A stretch of 64,000 nt of DNA from Ulota crispa (GCA_963920765.1 OY987244.1:19262358-19326357), one strand, 5' to 3'. Shown: positions 1 to 13,500, counted from the stretch's first letter. Notes: generated from the sequence alone by a model not told the origin. Numbers and translations: made by a program.

Positions 1-161
1 ATAGTAAGTAGTTGACTATAGTGGCAAACTATTGACAATTACCTTTAAACAATGAGTAAAGAGCAAGAATATTGTAAGTGTATTCCAAATTATGCATACA
101 TATAAATTGTGTCTTTATTTGTAATTACTTTGCAATTTTGCATCTCTTTTGTATGTTCTTA

Positions 162-669
162 TAAGAGCATCTCCACTAGCCCTAGCTCATTCAAAGGTTT
201 CCAAATATATTTGAAGGGCCCTCAAGCTCCTTGATCTCCACCCATGCTCTTCAAAAGGGTGGCCTTGCACTACTTCAACATGCCCCATAAATAATCATTG
301 GACCACTTATTACGGAAAGTAGAGGATGAAGTACTCTAAACTTAGGACATATAGTAGTGAATAATGTTTTTGTTGAGAAATATTCTATTAATATGCTCTA
401 CACATAGTTAACTAGAGTTCATTAGTGTTTATTTTGGTAAAGGGATCCCATGGACCAATAGTGGAGAAGGACTTTTGCTTTCTATATTTGGTCTTCCCTT
501 GTATATAGTAGGGAAACCTTACTTGGATTATTACTCTTGTTACATCTTCTCCTTGCATACTTTGTTATATCTCATTTGTGTCCTCGTTGTGTTTTCTATT
601 CCCAACACTTCCCTTAGAGTCTGTAACTCTATCACAACAGTTTTGAAGGGCCCTTGCTAGGCATGCTAA
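162..669. mobile_element. Possible PIF/Harbinger-like MITE
   Basis: The left end reads TAA followed by GAGCATCTCCACTAGCCC, a plant Harbinger-type terminus. The right end, GGGCCCTTGCTAGGCATGC then TAA, is only a loose inverted match. The TAA on both sides fits a three-base target duplication. The interior has no coding region I recognise. The right boundary is uncertain because another element starts at once at 666. Confidence 0.35.
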
Positions 670-995
670 GGTAGACAGCTCAAGAACTGGGCAGCTAAGG
701 GCTAAAATTGAATTTTGGGGAGGTGAAACTTCTTGAAATATTTTTAAGTAAATTTTGCTTGAAGACAAGAGGAATTGACATCTTACCCAACTTATTTCAT
801 ATTTTTTGGAGCTTTGTAAAATTAATTATGAAATTTTAAAGTGGAAAGTCATAGGACTCTAAAACCGTGCACCTTCTTAAATGTACATTGCATGTACATT
901 ACTGAAAACTATAAAAAACAACATGTATGTCCCAGATACATCTAAGAAGGTGCACGATTTAAGACGGTGCACAATTTATAAGCCGTCTACCTTAA
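666..995. mobile_element. AGGTAG-family MITE, copy 1
   Basis: The ends are inverted: CTAAGGTAGACAGCTC on the left and GCCGTCTACCTTAAG on the right. The interior (gggctaaaattgaattttgg, then a GAGGTGAAACTTCTTGAAAT stretch) is shared with copies near 21.6 kb (inverted) and 50.9 kb. It is about 330 bp with no coding capacity, so it is non-autonomous. The target site looks like TA, with the element starting AGGTAG. Confidence 0.75.
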
Positions 996-1817
996 GACAA
1001 AATATCTTGGAGAAGATTTTGAAAGAGCCCTTAGCACTTTTCATCCACTTTGGGAGTCGGACAGACGGACCACACTGAGGTGAGCTTGCATCTGCCGCAA
1101 GCTCCGCGGAGCTCACGCAAGGCAGGGGCCAGGGAGAACCTCTGACTTCATGTGCTGGGAGCCCTGTTTGTTGGCCATGGACGGCTGGCGGAGATTTTCA
1201 GGGTTCGCTCGCTTGATCAACTGATGGAGTGATCGTATTCAGGTGTGTTTCATTGAGGATTCAGCAATTGCTAGTTAAATGTAAGGTTGGTGAGTTTCAG
1301 AGAACCCACTTCCATTTATCTCATCGTTGGACACAACCTGCCGTGTATTGTGCATTGGCATTATTAGTGCGTCTCGTGCGTATCGCGTCAATGACCTCGT
1401 TAAAGTCAAAATTCTGCCTCTAGAGTAGAGATTTCTATTCAACAAACTTCGTTGTTGAATAGATGTGTGCGAAACTCAATTTTTTCTTGTTGACGCTTTC
1501 GATGTTGGAAGTTGTTACTTGCTTCCTTTGTAACGATTGTTAATACTCAGAACTAATCCGGGCATTTTGAAGTCCCCATTCTTACATTGGAAGTGCCCAG
1601 CGTTGAGCATTGTACCGCCGCAGTAGTATAAAACACAAGAATGGTTTGAATTTAGGGTTTGATAGTAATTGGATGTAGGGTTGGAATTTGGAAATGTACT
1701 GGTTGTTTGCGGCCATGGTAGTGATAATGTCATGGTTTTTATGCTTGGATTAGGAGGTGTGGGCTTAGTAGTCATGTGTTGTGGCTGCAGGGTTCTGTAT
1801 AGGAAAGCTCTCCAGCC
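996..1817. other. Upstream flank of the F-box/LRR gene
   Basis: This stretch is richer in G and C than the DNA before it and holds no convincing reading frame. It is best read as promoter and 5' leader of the gene starting at 1818. A TATAAAA lies 185 bases before the ATG. No repeat end is visible in it. Confidence 0.4.
1627..1633 (+). promoter_or_regulatory. Candidate TATA box
   Basis: TATAAAA lies 185 bases before the F-box gene's ATG, which would give a leader of about 150 bases. It is the best TATA match in the flank. Use is inferred from sequence and position only. Confidence 0.3.
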
Positions 1818-4800
1818 ATGGCAAAAGAGCAGGCACGCAACGGAGCACTGATATGGACGCTTCCCGATGAGACGTTGCTGACGGTGTTGGAGAATCTGAC
1901 GGCCGAGTGCGATCGCCAGTCATGGTGCATGGTATGCAAGAAATTTCTGGAGTTGGAGGCCATGAGTCGAAAGTATGTTGGTGTGATGCGGGCTGAGATT
2001 CTGGAGCCTGTGCTGCAACGCTACCATCATGTGGAGCGTCTGGGCCTGTACTCGTGCGTGGAAGTGAATGACGTGTGCTTGGCGACTGTTGCCAAGTTCA
2101 CAAGCCAGCGGCTCTTGTCCATCACGCTCAGCGGGGCGACGGGGTTTGGGCCTGCGGGAATGAGGAGTCTGGTGGAATGCACGTCTCTCCAAGACGTGGA
2201 CCTGTTCTTCTGTAAGCAACTGAGAGACAAGGAGGTGATTGCGCTGAGCAAGCTTCAGCATTTGCAGAAGCTGCAGCTCAACGGATGCCAGTATGTCACA
2301 GATGTGGGACTATCGGCTCTGAGCAATTGTAAAGAGCTCAAAACTCTAGGGCTGAGTTTCTGTTGTGGTATCAGCGATGTCGGCATTCAAAGCATTGCAA
2401 CCGGCTGCTTGCAGCTTCGGGATATTGACCTTTCGCATACCGAGGTAGTCTCTGTTGCCTACACCTTGGTCACAAACCTCAAGATCCTTCATTTTGGTGG
2501 TAGTAAACCTTAAGATCCTTCATTTTGGTGGTTGTAAACCTTAAGATCCTTCATTTTGGAATCAAAATGGAGTACGTTGTATTGTCATATAAGGTTTGAT
2601 ATACGATCATTTTTGGACTAGGATTCAAGTTCACCCCAAGTGGCCAAGTGGCCAGGAAGTCTCCTTTTGGAGTTAATAGTTGACTACATTGACTTCCAGA
2701 GTATGTTTCGGCTGTTCAAAATTGCCCCCTAGTGCCCAAATGCCAAAAGAGATTGCTTCCTTATCTATCTGAATTGAAATATTCCCCCTAGGATGTCTTT
2801 CAGAAGTTAGTCAAAATATGCCGACAGAAAGTGTAGACAAAGTCATATATACCTTTTTTTTTTGTCACTAAAAGTATGTTTTGGAAGTCATTATAATTGA
2901 TTGAAAGCTTACACAAGTGATTTCTAGTTTGGCACTAGCTTGTTTCAGATTTTTGTGCATGGAAATTCTTTTGTGACTTGTTCTGTATTGTAAGATGGAT
3001 TGTGTTTTTGTTTTTAATCTAGGTCTCACACAAAGGACTGGCCTTCCTCGCTCTTTTGCAAAATTTGGAGTGTCTTGTTCTCCAGGTATGTATGAATGTG
3101 ACTGACGAGGGCCTTGAACATCTTAAGAGCGGATGCGCAACTTTACAGGTGCGGTCTTTCTTTCATGCCCATGAGTCCCAAATTTGTAGTCACCATCCGA
3201 TACAATGCATGCAATGTTTTGAAACCATCCATTGCATAGTGGGTGCCAGATCTCATGGGGGAGAAAGCAATAGAGTAGAAAGTTTGAAAACTGAGTAGAA
3301 CCTGATTTTTAAGGTAGAATTGGCTTGTTGATGCTTTTCAAAGTTGCACAATAATACTTTCAAACATCTCAAAAATAGTGCTTCACATGTTGTAATGCGG
3401 ATCTGCTTACTTTCTTGTGATTTTTGTTGTGCGGCTGATTATAGGCTTTGTTGACCCTTGAGTTGGTATGGTATTTGCACTTTTACAGAAGCTGGATGTG
3501 TCATGGTGTCCAAATGTTAGTAGCCACGGTATAGCTGCCTTGACCGAGAGGTTGGTGCAGCTTCAAGAGTTTGATCTCTTGTACCGCAAGCTGGTATGTG
3601 GTTTGCTAATTTTTCATAATGGGCACAAAGTTTGCAATTTTATGAATGGTTTTTGGAGGTTTTCAAAGTTCGTTGGAAAGTTGTCTGTGCCGTACTCTCT
3701 TGGGGAGATTGTATAACACCTGTGGATTCTTTCTTGTTTGGTGGTTGGCAGACCAGCAGTATATTGTTTAATAGTCTCCAGAAATTGAAGATGCTGGAAG
3801 TGATCAAGCTGGATTACTGTTCTTTTGACGAGGCCAGTTTGAGCCTGGTTGGCAGAGGATGTAGAGAGTTGAAGGAGCTCAGTTTGAGCAGGTGTGAAGG
3901 TGTGACTGATGTTGGTGTTGTGGGCGTTGTAATAGCCCACACTAATTTGCAAAGACTAGGTCTTTCCTGTTGCCGCAATATCACAGATGTAGCTTTGGAA
4001 GCTATTGCAACAAATTGCAGAGGCTTGTTGAGCTTAAGAATGGAGAGTTGTTCCTTAGTGACAGATAAGGGCCTGGTTTTAATAGGGAAGTTTTGTCTTT
4101 CTTTGGAGGATCTCGATCTTACGGATTGCAAGTTAAACGATGATGGTAAGAGTCTGCCTTCTTTTTAAAACTCTTGTTGAAGTATTTATGCACGTAATTG
4201 TGTTGTTTGATGGAGGGGTGGGTAAGGAAAATGCGACCATGCTAAGTTTTCACCTAGAGGTCTTGTGTAATCGAAAGTCGTTTTATTTTTATTTTTGAAT
4301 TCTAATCCAACATTCTTTGGAAATTCTCATCATTGTATTGTACTTGAAACTCTTACTGGAGAACTAATACTTGGTGATTGGAACCGGCTGCTTATGTGGC
4401 AGGGCTAAAGTCCATTGCGAGGTGCACTAAGCTTAGATTCTTGAGAATTGGCCACTGCACAAATATCACAAATGCCGGACTTGTGCATATTGGTGCAACT
4501 TGCAAGAACCTGCTAGGACTTGATTGTTCCAGGTTTGTCTTGTACCGGAGCCAAGATTATCTACAATTGTAGGATCCTTGCAGTTGAAGCACAATTCCTA
4601 TTATAGGGTTTACTACTGGTTTTTTTTGCAGTGAGATCTTTAATTGAGCAATGTGCACTATTCTTTTCTCATTCTAGAAATTTAGTCTTTTGGAACCTTA
4701 TAATGAATATTGTAACTTGGTTAGAGAAGCTTGAGCAAGCCGTAGCAATTTTGTGCTTCTAGAAGTCCGTGTTCAGCTTTTCAAACCCCTGACGTGTATG

Positions 4801-5542
4801 GGCACATTCAGGTCGATGGGAGTCGGTGATGAAGGTATTACAGCAATGGCAAGTGGTTGCAGACGTTTGAAGAGACTTATTATGTCATATTGCGAATCTG
4901 TCACAGATGCAAGTTTGCAATCCCTTGCATCTCTAAGAGATCTCCAAACGTTAGAGTTACGGGCTTGTAAGCAAGTGACATCGATAGGAGTCTGCCACAT
5001 TGCTGCATTGTGCAAACACTTGCACGAGTTAGATGTCAAGAGTTGTAGCCTTGTTGGAGACCCTGGCATATTGGCTCTCTGCCATGGATGTCAAGATCTG
5101 CGGAAGGTATACTAAAGCATTTTCACAAGATTTTTGTATGTAAATCAGCTCTTAATTCTAATGTTGACGCTTAGAATAACACCACTCCTTGGTTGGATTT
5201 GTCAAGAAAGAGAAGAAGACTGTACATTAAGGTCTAGTTGGTGATGGCAATAGCAGAGTTGTAATTATACTTGTTGGATGGTGAGCCTTGCAGATCAACC
5301 TTTTATATACGGAAGTGACAGACATGGGGATGATGGCGGTGGCAAGTATGCCCTGTCTACGAGATATGGAGTTGGGTCATATGAAGGTTTCAATTGATTG
5401 CCTTGCCAAAGCTCTCCTAAAATCCAACAGCTTGAAGTATTTGGCGCTTCCCATAAGGTTGCGTTTGGCTTTGCCTTCCAAGGTGATTATGCAACTGGAG
5501 GAACGCGGAACCAAGCTGAGTTGGATGGACGAGCCGGACTAA
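1818..5542 (+). CDS. F-box/LRR-repeat protein (FBL3-like)
   Basis: This is a substrate-receptor subunit of an SCF ubiquitin ligase; the F-box binds SKP1 and the repeats bind the target. Seven exons: 1818-2444, 3023-3148, 3489-3593, 3752-4145, 4403-4532, 4812-5106 and 5294-5542. All junctions are GT-AG and phases agree, giving 641 residues, normal for the plant FBL3 group. Residues about 13-53 are the F-box (LPDETLLTVLENL, then DRQSWCMVC). The rest is Cys-type leucine-rich repeats of about 25 residues with LxLxxCxxVTDxGL cores (for example NGCQYVTDVGLSAL and LSRCEGVTDVGVV), continuing to near the C-terminus. The start is the first ATG before the F-box. The layout resembles Arabidopsis At5g01720 (RAE1/FBL3), but orthology is from memory. 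The target is unknown. Retention of intron 1 would stop the protein at 231 residues. Confidence 0.92.
2481..2559 (+). repeat. 31-bp triplication in F-box intron 1
   Basis: The unit AAGATCCTTCATTTTGGTGG plus an 11-base tail (GTAAACCTT at its end) occurs at 2481-2511, at 2512-2542 with one change, and in part at 2543-2559. It starts 36 bases inside the intron. The in-frame stop of the read-through form lies at the unit 1/2 junction. Confidence 0.8.
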
Positions 5543-7537
5543 ATGCTGGTTAGCTACCCAAAGTATAGTCATATGCTGAAGTATGAACCTGTGGAGGTAT
5601 ATCATTTATGCAAGTAGTTGAACATGGTTTCCTTCTTTGCAAACCTTTTTTTTTTGGTATCGAAATCGTTATTTTCAAATGTGAAGATCAAATACCATTG
5701 ACTTTTTTTTTTAATCACCCGTTTGCAATACATTCTTTTGCAGTATAGATACTTGTGAACACTACGGCTTATAGTCCTGTAGTGTACAATGGTTATTTCA
5801 GTGCAGCATCCTAAAGAAACTGTACTACCTTCATTAATTTTTAGATTTTGAGTCCACGTTACATTCCATTGTTCAATAATGTAGGTGACGAGATTCTAAA
5901 ACATCAAAATCCACTAAATGTAAACCCCGAAGTATATTCTATTTAGATTAGAATTGCTTCTGCAACTTTGAAGGACCTCTAACTTGTTTTTCAAGGCAAA
6001 TCCATTGCTTCTCTCGTGATTTGTTCAACCAAATGTTGCCATTGTGAAGGAAGAGATGTTTTAGGGTTTATCTTTCGCTCATGCCCAAACTTCCGCAAAG
6101 GTGTCACGCATTGACCTCGGGGTGGTACCATTGAAAATTTCACCTGCTTCTCTCACAATTCGAGTGGTTTTATTTCTTTCCTCATGTTAGTTTCTGCTCC
6201 TTGCTTCCGTTTGCGATGGCCTACGGCAATCATAGCAATCTATTAGAATTGGTGCTTATGGTTTGAAGCTGAAATTGACCCTTTTCTTGCTTGAAGATTT
6301 TTGTTGCATATATTGGCACATACATTGTAGCAAAGCATTGAAACCACTTTGACTGATGCTTAGCAATTCTTATGGTATTATTAGTGGAGGCTAGGCGCGA
6401 ATGAAGAAGTATACAACCAACATGCAAGCAAGGAGTCTTACAATCTCAACAAGTGCGGGACATGAGCTCTTGCAAGAAAGGTCAATTTGTGGAATGTTAT
6501 CCAAGCTTCAAAATCTCGAAAGTGGAAATTTCAAAGAGGAAGTGTCGGTACTTCTCCAAGACTTTGTGTCGAGCAAACCATCCACTTTATAATTGATGAA
6601 AGAGAGACATTTGGTGCTACAACGGCTCTCTTGGTTGCATCCAAAGAGGACAAAGGAAAGACAGAGAAGATGTCCCTAGTCCAGCTCAGGACGTTGACGG
6701 CCAAGTCGGCTGTTGCAGATTCAACAGCCAGGTTTGCAGCTCTCTCAACTCTTTGACATACCAAATGCTGCTGGTCCATGCCTCTCCACCCACGACCCCC
6801 TGAAGATTATCATGCGATTCGAAGAGCGAGTGTGCGGAGTTTTGATGTTTTTTGAATTAAAAGGACCTGTGAATGCATCACAATGTTGAATCTACTGATA
6901 CCTCAAAGCCAATAGCTTGCGTGTCACTTGTGCCATATATAGACACCGTGGTTTTTGCGATGTCAAGGCAGAACTGAAACTGTTCCGGCATGTTGTTTGA
7001 TGTTCATGGCTCATGATCTTATGGCCATTCAGAGGTTGTTTCTTTCTTATCGTTGATGCAAGACAAACAGCGATTCTCTGCACCCAAGAAATACCGTCAA
7101 CGTTTATGATTCTCTCTGAAGTTGTCTGTGTGAACACTGGTGCAAGGATTTTTTTTTTTTAATTTGTTTGATTGTTTGTTTGTGTATTGTTGTTCCGCAA
7201 AATGAGAGAGTGTGTGATTGGCAGGCAAATACAAATGCATGAACCCCAGCTGGCCAGTGGAGGCTGGTTCCAATCAGTCAAAGATCATCAAAGAGCAGGG
7301 ACATCTCCACCGATGCAAGAAGATCTCGATATCAGAAACTTTCTGATGATAGATCTAGAAAGATATGCAGGATACTTGTTATGTTCCACTCGGATACCTC
7401 GTCGTATTCAAGATCGACCAGTGGGCAGTTTCATCATGTGCAAAAATCTAGTCATTGTTTATCGGCTCTGGCCTGCAGGGGAGGAAGCTTTGCAAACAGA
7501 GAAGCTGCCTTGAGGAAGTTCAAGTAGGTACTTTATT
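5543..7537. other. Intergenic DNA after the F-box gene
   Basis: The first few hundred bases are T-rich and probably hold the 3' untranslated region. Short open stretches at 6401-6592, 6487-6756 and 7172-7513 have no family match I know, no clear splice partners and no conserved motif. I see no repeat ends. It could hold fragments of an old gene, but this is unsupported. Confidence 0.3.
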
Positions 7538-7890
7538 TGAAAAATGAGAAATATTCATGGATACCGCTTAAATTAGTAATATTTATACCGCTTAAGTTAG
7601 TAATATTTATATAGATACCCCTGCTTTTTAGGAAATTACACAAATACTCTTGGAACAAAATTTTAAGGTGTTTGTTTTGTTGTGCATGTCACCTCCCTTC
7701 CTCTGATGTGTGCATGTTATTTCTTTTTTGTTTCATTACATTCCCTTCTTCAACATTGGTCATGAAGGAAGTACAAGCACAACAAATAAATGCCTAAAAA
7801 TTATGGTCCAAGGGTATTTGTGTAATTTCTGAAAAAGCAAGGGTATCTATGTAAATATTGCAAACTTCAAGGGTATCCATGAAATTTTCC
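7538..7890. mobile_element. Foldback MITE, copy 1
   Basis: The left side reads GAAATATTCATGGATACC and ATAGATACCCCTGCTTTTT. The right side reads as the inverse, with AAGCAAGGGTATCTATGTAA then CAAGGGTATCCATGAAATTT. The two halves therefore pair over most of the length. The left end carries a short internal duplication (TACCGCTTAAATTAGTAATA, repeated with one change). A better-preserved copy lies at 50379-50700. Confidence 0.7.
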
Positions 7891-9794
7891 TTTGAAAAAT
7901 TAGTCTAGAATAGTGCCACTTGGACTATACTATTTTGTGAGCATAAGACGGTGAGACATGAATGGGTGAGTCAAAAGATTTGTGAGCATAAACCAATTTG
8001 AGCTCAAAATTAATAGAAAACATTAAAAAATGATAAGTTTTTCAAGAAATGAAAGTTAAAGATATTGATGTTTTGATGTTAACATCAAAATTCTTGACCA
8101 CTTAATAGTTGAGTTGATTTCCATAACTCCTTGGCTTCAAAGTTATTTTCTTATAGTGTACTTTTGCCACAAACTACAAATTTCCAATCAAGATGAGAAC
8201 TTGCATAATTCAAATATACTTAAAGTAAATTAGTAAATCCCATGCTATCTTATCTAGCTTGCAATTATAAGATGTATTAGAAATGCATGTGTCTGAATTA
8301 GTGGTGTAACACACCATGACTATGGCACACTATTAGAAATTATGGATCACAAACACATGATATCATTTACAAAGGTTGGACTATACAAATAATTATGAGC
8401 ATGTTACCCACAATGCATGCAAAACCACTTGTAATATTATAGAATTATTATGTGTTAACAAATTGAAATTGGATGAAAAAGAACTCATTCACAAGTTTAC
8501 TTGTTATTCAAAATTTGCACTTTGTGTCTCCTTTAGTGACAAACACTTTACTATTAGATCTACACTATCAAAAAGAAGTACTTTAGTTTATTCTTCCTTT
8601 ATTGAAATCAAGATTTGAGGAGAACTAGAAGTTAGTGTATTGTTAGCCTGGTTGATATCATAAAAACATCATTTGGAACTTGAAATTACTTAATAAAAAA
8701 CCAATCATTTTTCTCCAAAAAGTCTAATTACAATATATTACAATATATTACAATAGAAATATAGAAATTTTACAAGAAATAGTTGGTGCATGACAATGAA
8801 AATTTCATTGAAACTAGAAAATGCTAGATTTCAGCCTGTGAAGCTAAAATTTCTCCCCAAACACTGATTGAAATTACTTGGCATTTACAGAAAGTTTGTT
8901 CTTCATAGATGAAATGACAACTATGTAAGACTTTGCACCTTCTAAGTTTAGCTCATAGTAAAAGGCACACAAGTTTATTGCTATATTTGATTTAAGAATC
9001 CTCAAATACTTCTAATTAGATTTGATGTGAAAATTCTCTAATCTTCAAGTAGAATTGAAATTTGATTGAGTTCTACACTAATGGCAATACTGCTCTTTCA
9101 TTTTGATTGGCATCATACCTAAAATATCTCCCGTTACCTTCACGTACAACTGTTGCAATACATTACATTTTTTAGTCAAACCAACTACATAATGCAATAC
9201 AAAAGAAATTTGATTACAATAAGGAAGGAGAGTTCGTAGTCCGTTAGGAAAATGGAGCAGCCATACAATTCAACTCTTCAATTAAATGAAATGAGAATGA
9301 TCATTGCAGAAAAAATGTTTGATAATTTTTTGATAAATTCACTTTAAAATAACACTCTATAAGGATATATTTTAACATTGTTTGGAAGCTACTATGAAAC
9401 CGTCATCATGATATGATTTCAACAAGTACTGTGAATAGATGTACATACCAACAAAAGAGGCATGTTTCATTTAATATTTTGGCGCCAAACAATTATTTTT
9501 TCATGACTAGTAAGGTACATGCTATTAACAGCTGATGCCTTGTCTATGTACCAAGGGCAAAAAGAATAGTTGTCAATTTATTGAAATAGCATTGAGAAAT
9601 TGTGGCAAATCTTTTATAAAACTATCATGAAAGATTTGTTGGATTGCTCAAAGTGACAGTGTTCAATGGAATTCCCTAATTATTTAGAAGTGTTTTAAAA
9701 AATCATGCTGCATAAGAACTTATTCTAGAAAAGTTGGCTCAAAGTACACTAATATTATTGTGTCACTCATTCTATAGTACTTTAGACAGGAACA
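7891..9794. other. AT-rich intergenic DNA
   Basis: No gene is recognised. Bases about 7915-8120 (ctattttgtgagcataag onward, through tgagctcaaaattaatag) match roughly 60595-60780 inside the TTAA element at 59896-60861. This part is therefore an orphan fragment of that family. The rest shows no terminal repeats or motif I can name. Confidence 0.4.
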
Positions 9795-10042
9795 CCATAT
9801 TAGGTAACTTGGGAAAAAGGGTACATCTTGGGACTTTTGAAGGTTGTAGGTGATCACCTACAACCAAGCTCAGCGTTTTTTTTTTGTACACATGCCCTCA
9901 CCTGAGAGGAGGAATTTGCAAGGGAAAAAATCTTAGCAGCTCAACTGAATCTGATACCTTCAAATCTGGTTTTGGGTGACTTCTTTGGATCCAGGTGACG
10001 TACAAATTGGGACCCCCCGTTTTCCCAATTTACCTAATATGG
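9795..10042. mobile_element. Short TIR element with CCATATTAGGTAA ends
   Basis: The left end CCATATTAGGTAACTTGGG is matched in inverse by CCCAATTTACCTAATATGG at the right end, about 19 bases with one mismatch. A GGGAC block is also shared. The length is about 250 bp and there is no coding capacity. A perfect 24-base palindrome sits inside at 9842-9865. The superfamily is not clear, as I could not fix a target duplication. Confidence 0.65.
9842..9865. repeat. Perfect 24-bp palindrome
   Basis: GGTTGTAGGTGA is followed directly by its own reverse complement TCACCTACAACC, with no spacer. It could form a cruciform or be a dimeric protein site. It lies near the left end of a TIR element. Confidence 0.9.
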
Positions 10043-10558
10043 CGTCTGACGCTCACAATTTCTGTTTGGTGTTTCGTGGTTTCTCATGGAATCCATCCTT
10101 GATTTTTAGTTTTTCTTTTGTAGCTGGTTTGTCGATATAAGCTGGGTTGTATGTTTTCCTTTGCTCTACAACGAAGAGCACTTCTTTTATTTCCTAGAAA
10201 ATATACAATACATTGCGGCATTTGCAAACATAATTGACATGTGTGACAAGCATTGAAGATGGTCAATGAACTGGGGCCGTTAGTTCCAGACCGGTGGATG
10301 CAGGGAGCCAGATTTCGGCACCCGGAAAGCAAAATTTGCCTGCCAGCCTAAGTTGAAGTGATGAATAATCTTTAAAACACCATGATTGATGAACAACTAG
10401 GGCAACTTCGTTAGGTGAAATTCATCAGTTTTAATGAAAACGCCAATGCACATAGGCGCCTAAAAGTAGCCTTTTCTCGAGAGTACAGCATCTTTTAACA
10501 AGAAAAGTCAAATATATGAAAGGAACAGTTAAAGCTCTGGTGAAGACAAACCTCTTGT
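10043..10558. other. 3' flank of the GT14 gene
   Basis: This lies just past the stop codon of the minus-strand gene and presumably holds its 3' untranslated region. I see no second gene and no repeat ends. Confidence 0.35.
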
Positions 10559-13500
10559 TTATGTACTGATTTCATTGTTTCCTTGGTGTGCACTCGGTAG
10601 TGGTCTTGCCCAGATTTTGCTTGGTAACAATTCAAGGAGGGCCTCAGATGTCTCTGGGAGGAACTTCCGTGCAAATAGAAAGCAAGGTTGTTGCTGACCA
10701 TTCCACATGCATGGCAACACGGTTTTTACATGCTGCATCAAATCATGAACGCATCCACACGCTTAGTGCCATCAGAAAGACGCTTTAGTCATTACAAACT
10801 GCGTGCAGGAATTACTTAACTTTGGTGACACACCTTCCTTCAAAATTATGCAGAAAAGCAAGAACTTGATTCTACACAAATTCAAGTCCCAAAGATATGG
10901 GTAGACCGACTAATAAATGACAACACAAGTATCATGACATGATCTACACACGATCGACATTCTTAATGGATTCAAGTGCAACTGACGGAAACTTGAGTCT
11001 ACAGCGTCTACTTTTATTCAGGTAAAAAAGATGTACAATTGACAGATCACTTACATGTCCATCACTCGTGATGTGTTCATGGTTCTTAATGGCCTGCATC
11101 ATTGCACAACGTGTAATATCAGTGACAAAACCTAGAGGTGATTGAATAGGAAGGTCAACCTACAAACACCCGTACTGTGTGGCACGGTCAGTGAAAACCG
11201 TTTCTTAAAGAAGACGCCCTCTAGAATAGATTTATATGAGAAGAGGACCTTCAGGAATATTCTCTATGTTGGTGTATGACCAACGAACTTGTTGCGCTGG
11301 CCTTACCCTATAGGTATGTACAATGGCCATAAAAAAATGTGACAATCTAACTCCACAAGGGTAAGAGAAATGAAACAGAAGGTACAGTCGCTAAGCCTGC
11401 ACTAAGCTGCTGGCCTCGCACTGGATCATTCTGTGTTACAAAGTTGAGAGCTGTAAATTCTTCACATTCGGAAAAAGACGTTACCTGAATAGATCGAAGG
11501 GTTGCCTCTGTGACATCCCCCTTTTCATAGGACTTGGGATGCCATTTACCCTCGGACCAATCCACATTAGTTACGGTCCAATTTGAGATATGGTCGCAGT
11601 CCATCATCTGACGTCCATAACATTGCACAAATGCTGTCAAGAGCAATATTCGACGAATCGTTGCAGGAAAACCAGATCTAGCAGCGTGTTGTTACAACAA
11701 CGATGGCTTATTTTTGAATCCTTGAGCAACAGGTGAAGCATAATCTTAAGAGTTGAGGACGTTCTAGACATGTACAAAACGAACCTGGTTGAAAACTTTT
11801 CTTGACATTAACTAGTCAACTAAGTTTATGTAATCAAAATCCTAGAGAACCAAGATTTCAAATTGCGCCTCATGTTTCATTTTAGCAGTTCAAAGTAGGT
11901 CATATAAGAACTTTCATTTTGCTCAATTTTGGTTAAATTTTGACTAACACATGCAGTGTTCTTCTAAAATTATAGTGATAGAGTTTTTGACCCCATTTGA
12001 ATTGAATTTTATATAATACGATCAGTCAGACTAGTCAAATAAAAACCATGAATGCTTGGTCGTTTAGGGATGAAGAAGACCCGAAGGGTATAAGCTACAT
12101 ACATGTAAGAATGTCTGAATGTAGTGTTCGTCAGGGTAGCAGTTCTTATTTTCTTGTCCAGGCTGCAACCATACGATGCACCCATGCATGTCAGAGGGTC
12201 TCAATCGAAATGTAGGACATTCTGAGTTGCTAGAATGTTTAAAAAAACGAACTATTTAATCGACTGGGTGTAAAGAAATCACAAGACCTGGAAAGAGGGG
12301 TAGTCTTTACCATCATATTGTATAGGAATCAGGTGACAGTAAGAGTTTCATAGACCTCGAATACACAGAGATACATCGAGTAAGATGAATGTGCACCTTA
12401 CAATAATCTTTGAACTTATTGTAATAAAGATGATCCGATACAATCAACAGTGCGTGTTTTCGGCGAACAGCAAACCACTGCAAGCACAGCCAACACTCCA
12501 TTATTTCAATCAATCAGACTTGAAGTATCTAGCAAACAAAGGGGCTCTAGAAAGGCTACATTAACAACTTGCCAAGCAGGCATGCACAAAAGAATGTCAA
12601 TTCTATTGCCGCGGTATGCTGCATGATTGATTCCTTGGAAAGTTCAACCTTCAGAACAACACATGCATAACATGTGCAGCTATAATGAAGTTTGCAACAT
12701 AACCATGAGCACAAGCTCAAAAGGTATTCTTACAACTGAACGGAACAAGCCTGTGACTCTCCCCTTACGAATCAATAGAAAAGGAAAACTTCTATCAAGT
12801 AAAAACATGCATACCTGTGCCCCCTTTCTCCAAGAATCACGTGATACTTCAGGAGCCATGTTGTCGTGGTATCGGCCTTGTCCATGAGGGCCACGATCAT
12901 CAAAGCTATTATCATGTACAAAGAACCCCAGTCCCAAAACAAAATCATGGAAACAGTTGACGGAGAGCTATTTTCACACCAAAGGACACCGACTATGCTT
13001 TTTGAAGGCAATTTCAAATCTCAATAGCCGCATAATACAAAAAGCAGAACCTACACCTGAATACAATGTCCGGAAGCAAAAAACAGAAGAAGTATCGACC
13101 GTAAACCCTGATTTTTCATTGTTTTGTGATTTGAGGACACTTCTCAATTCTCGTGGTAGTATGCAACAAAATGAACGCCACCGAAAACGAGTCATTACCT
13201 AATACGAACTAATGTAAGGACTCGGGCATAAGAGCATAAAGTAATGCGTATTCGGATAGTGAGGCATATTAGCAGCTATGGATACTTGGTGTGAAGACAT
13301 AGAAGAACAGCACGAGGGTGTTAAGGAAAATCTATGAACATGCCTGTCAACATAACTCATGCGACCACCAAGCAGATATTCGTAGGTGTAGTCAAAGCTG
13401 TAAAGAGGTATACATCTGCATCACGATGAACGGGTTATTACAAAAGACTTCTAGTACCTTCAGAACTAGAATACAAAATTTGCAGCATACGAAATTTCAG

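Noticed and set aside
6401-7513. Possible gene downstream of the F-box locus
   Set aside because: Three short frames could not be joined with consistent phases or matched to a family.
10745-10790. Extra GT14 exon encoding SDGTKRVDAF
   Set aside because: That frame reaches a stop before the acceptor of the last exon, and no acceptor/donor pair keeps phase. The resemblance to the family's TSD-K segment may be chance.
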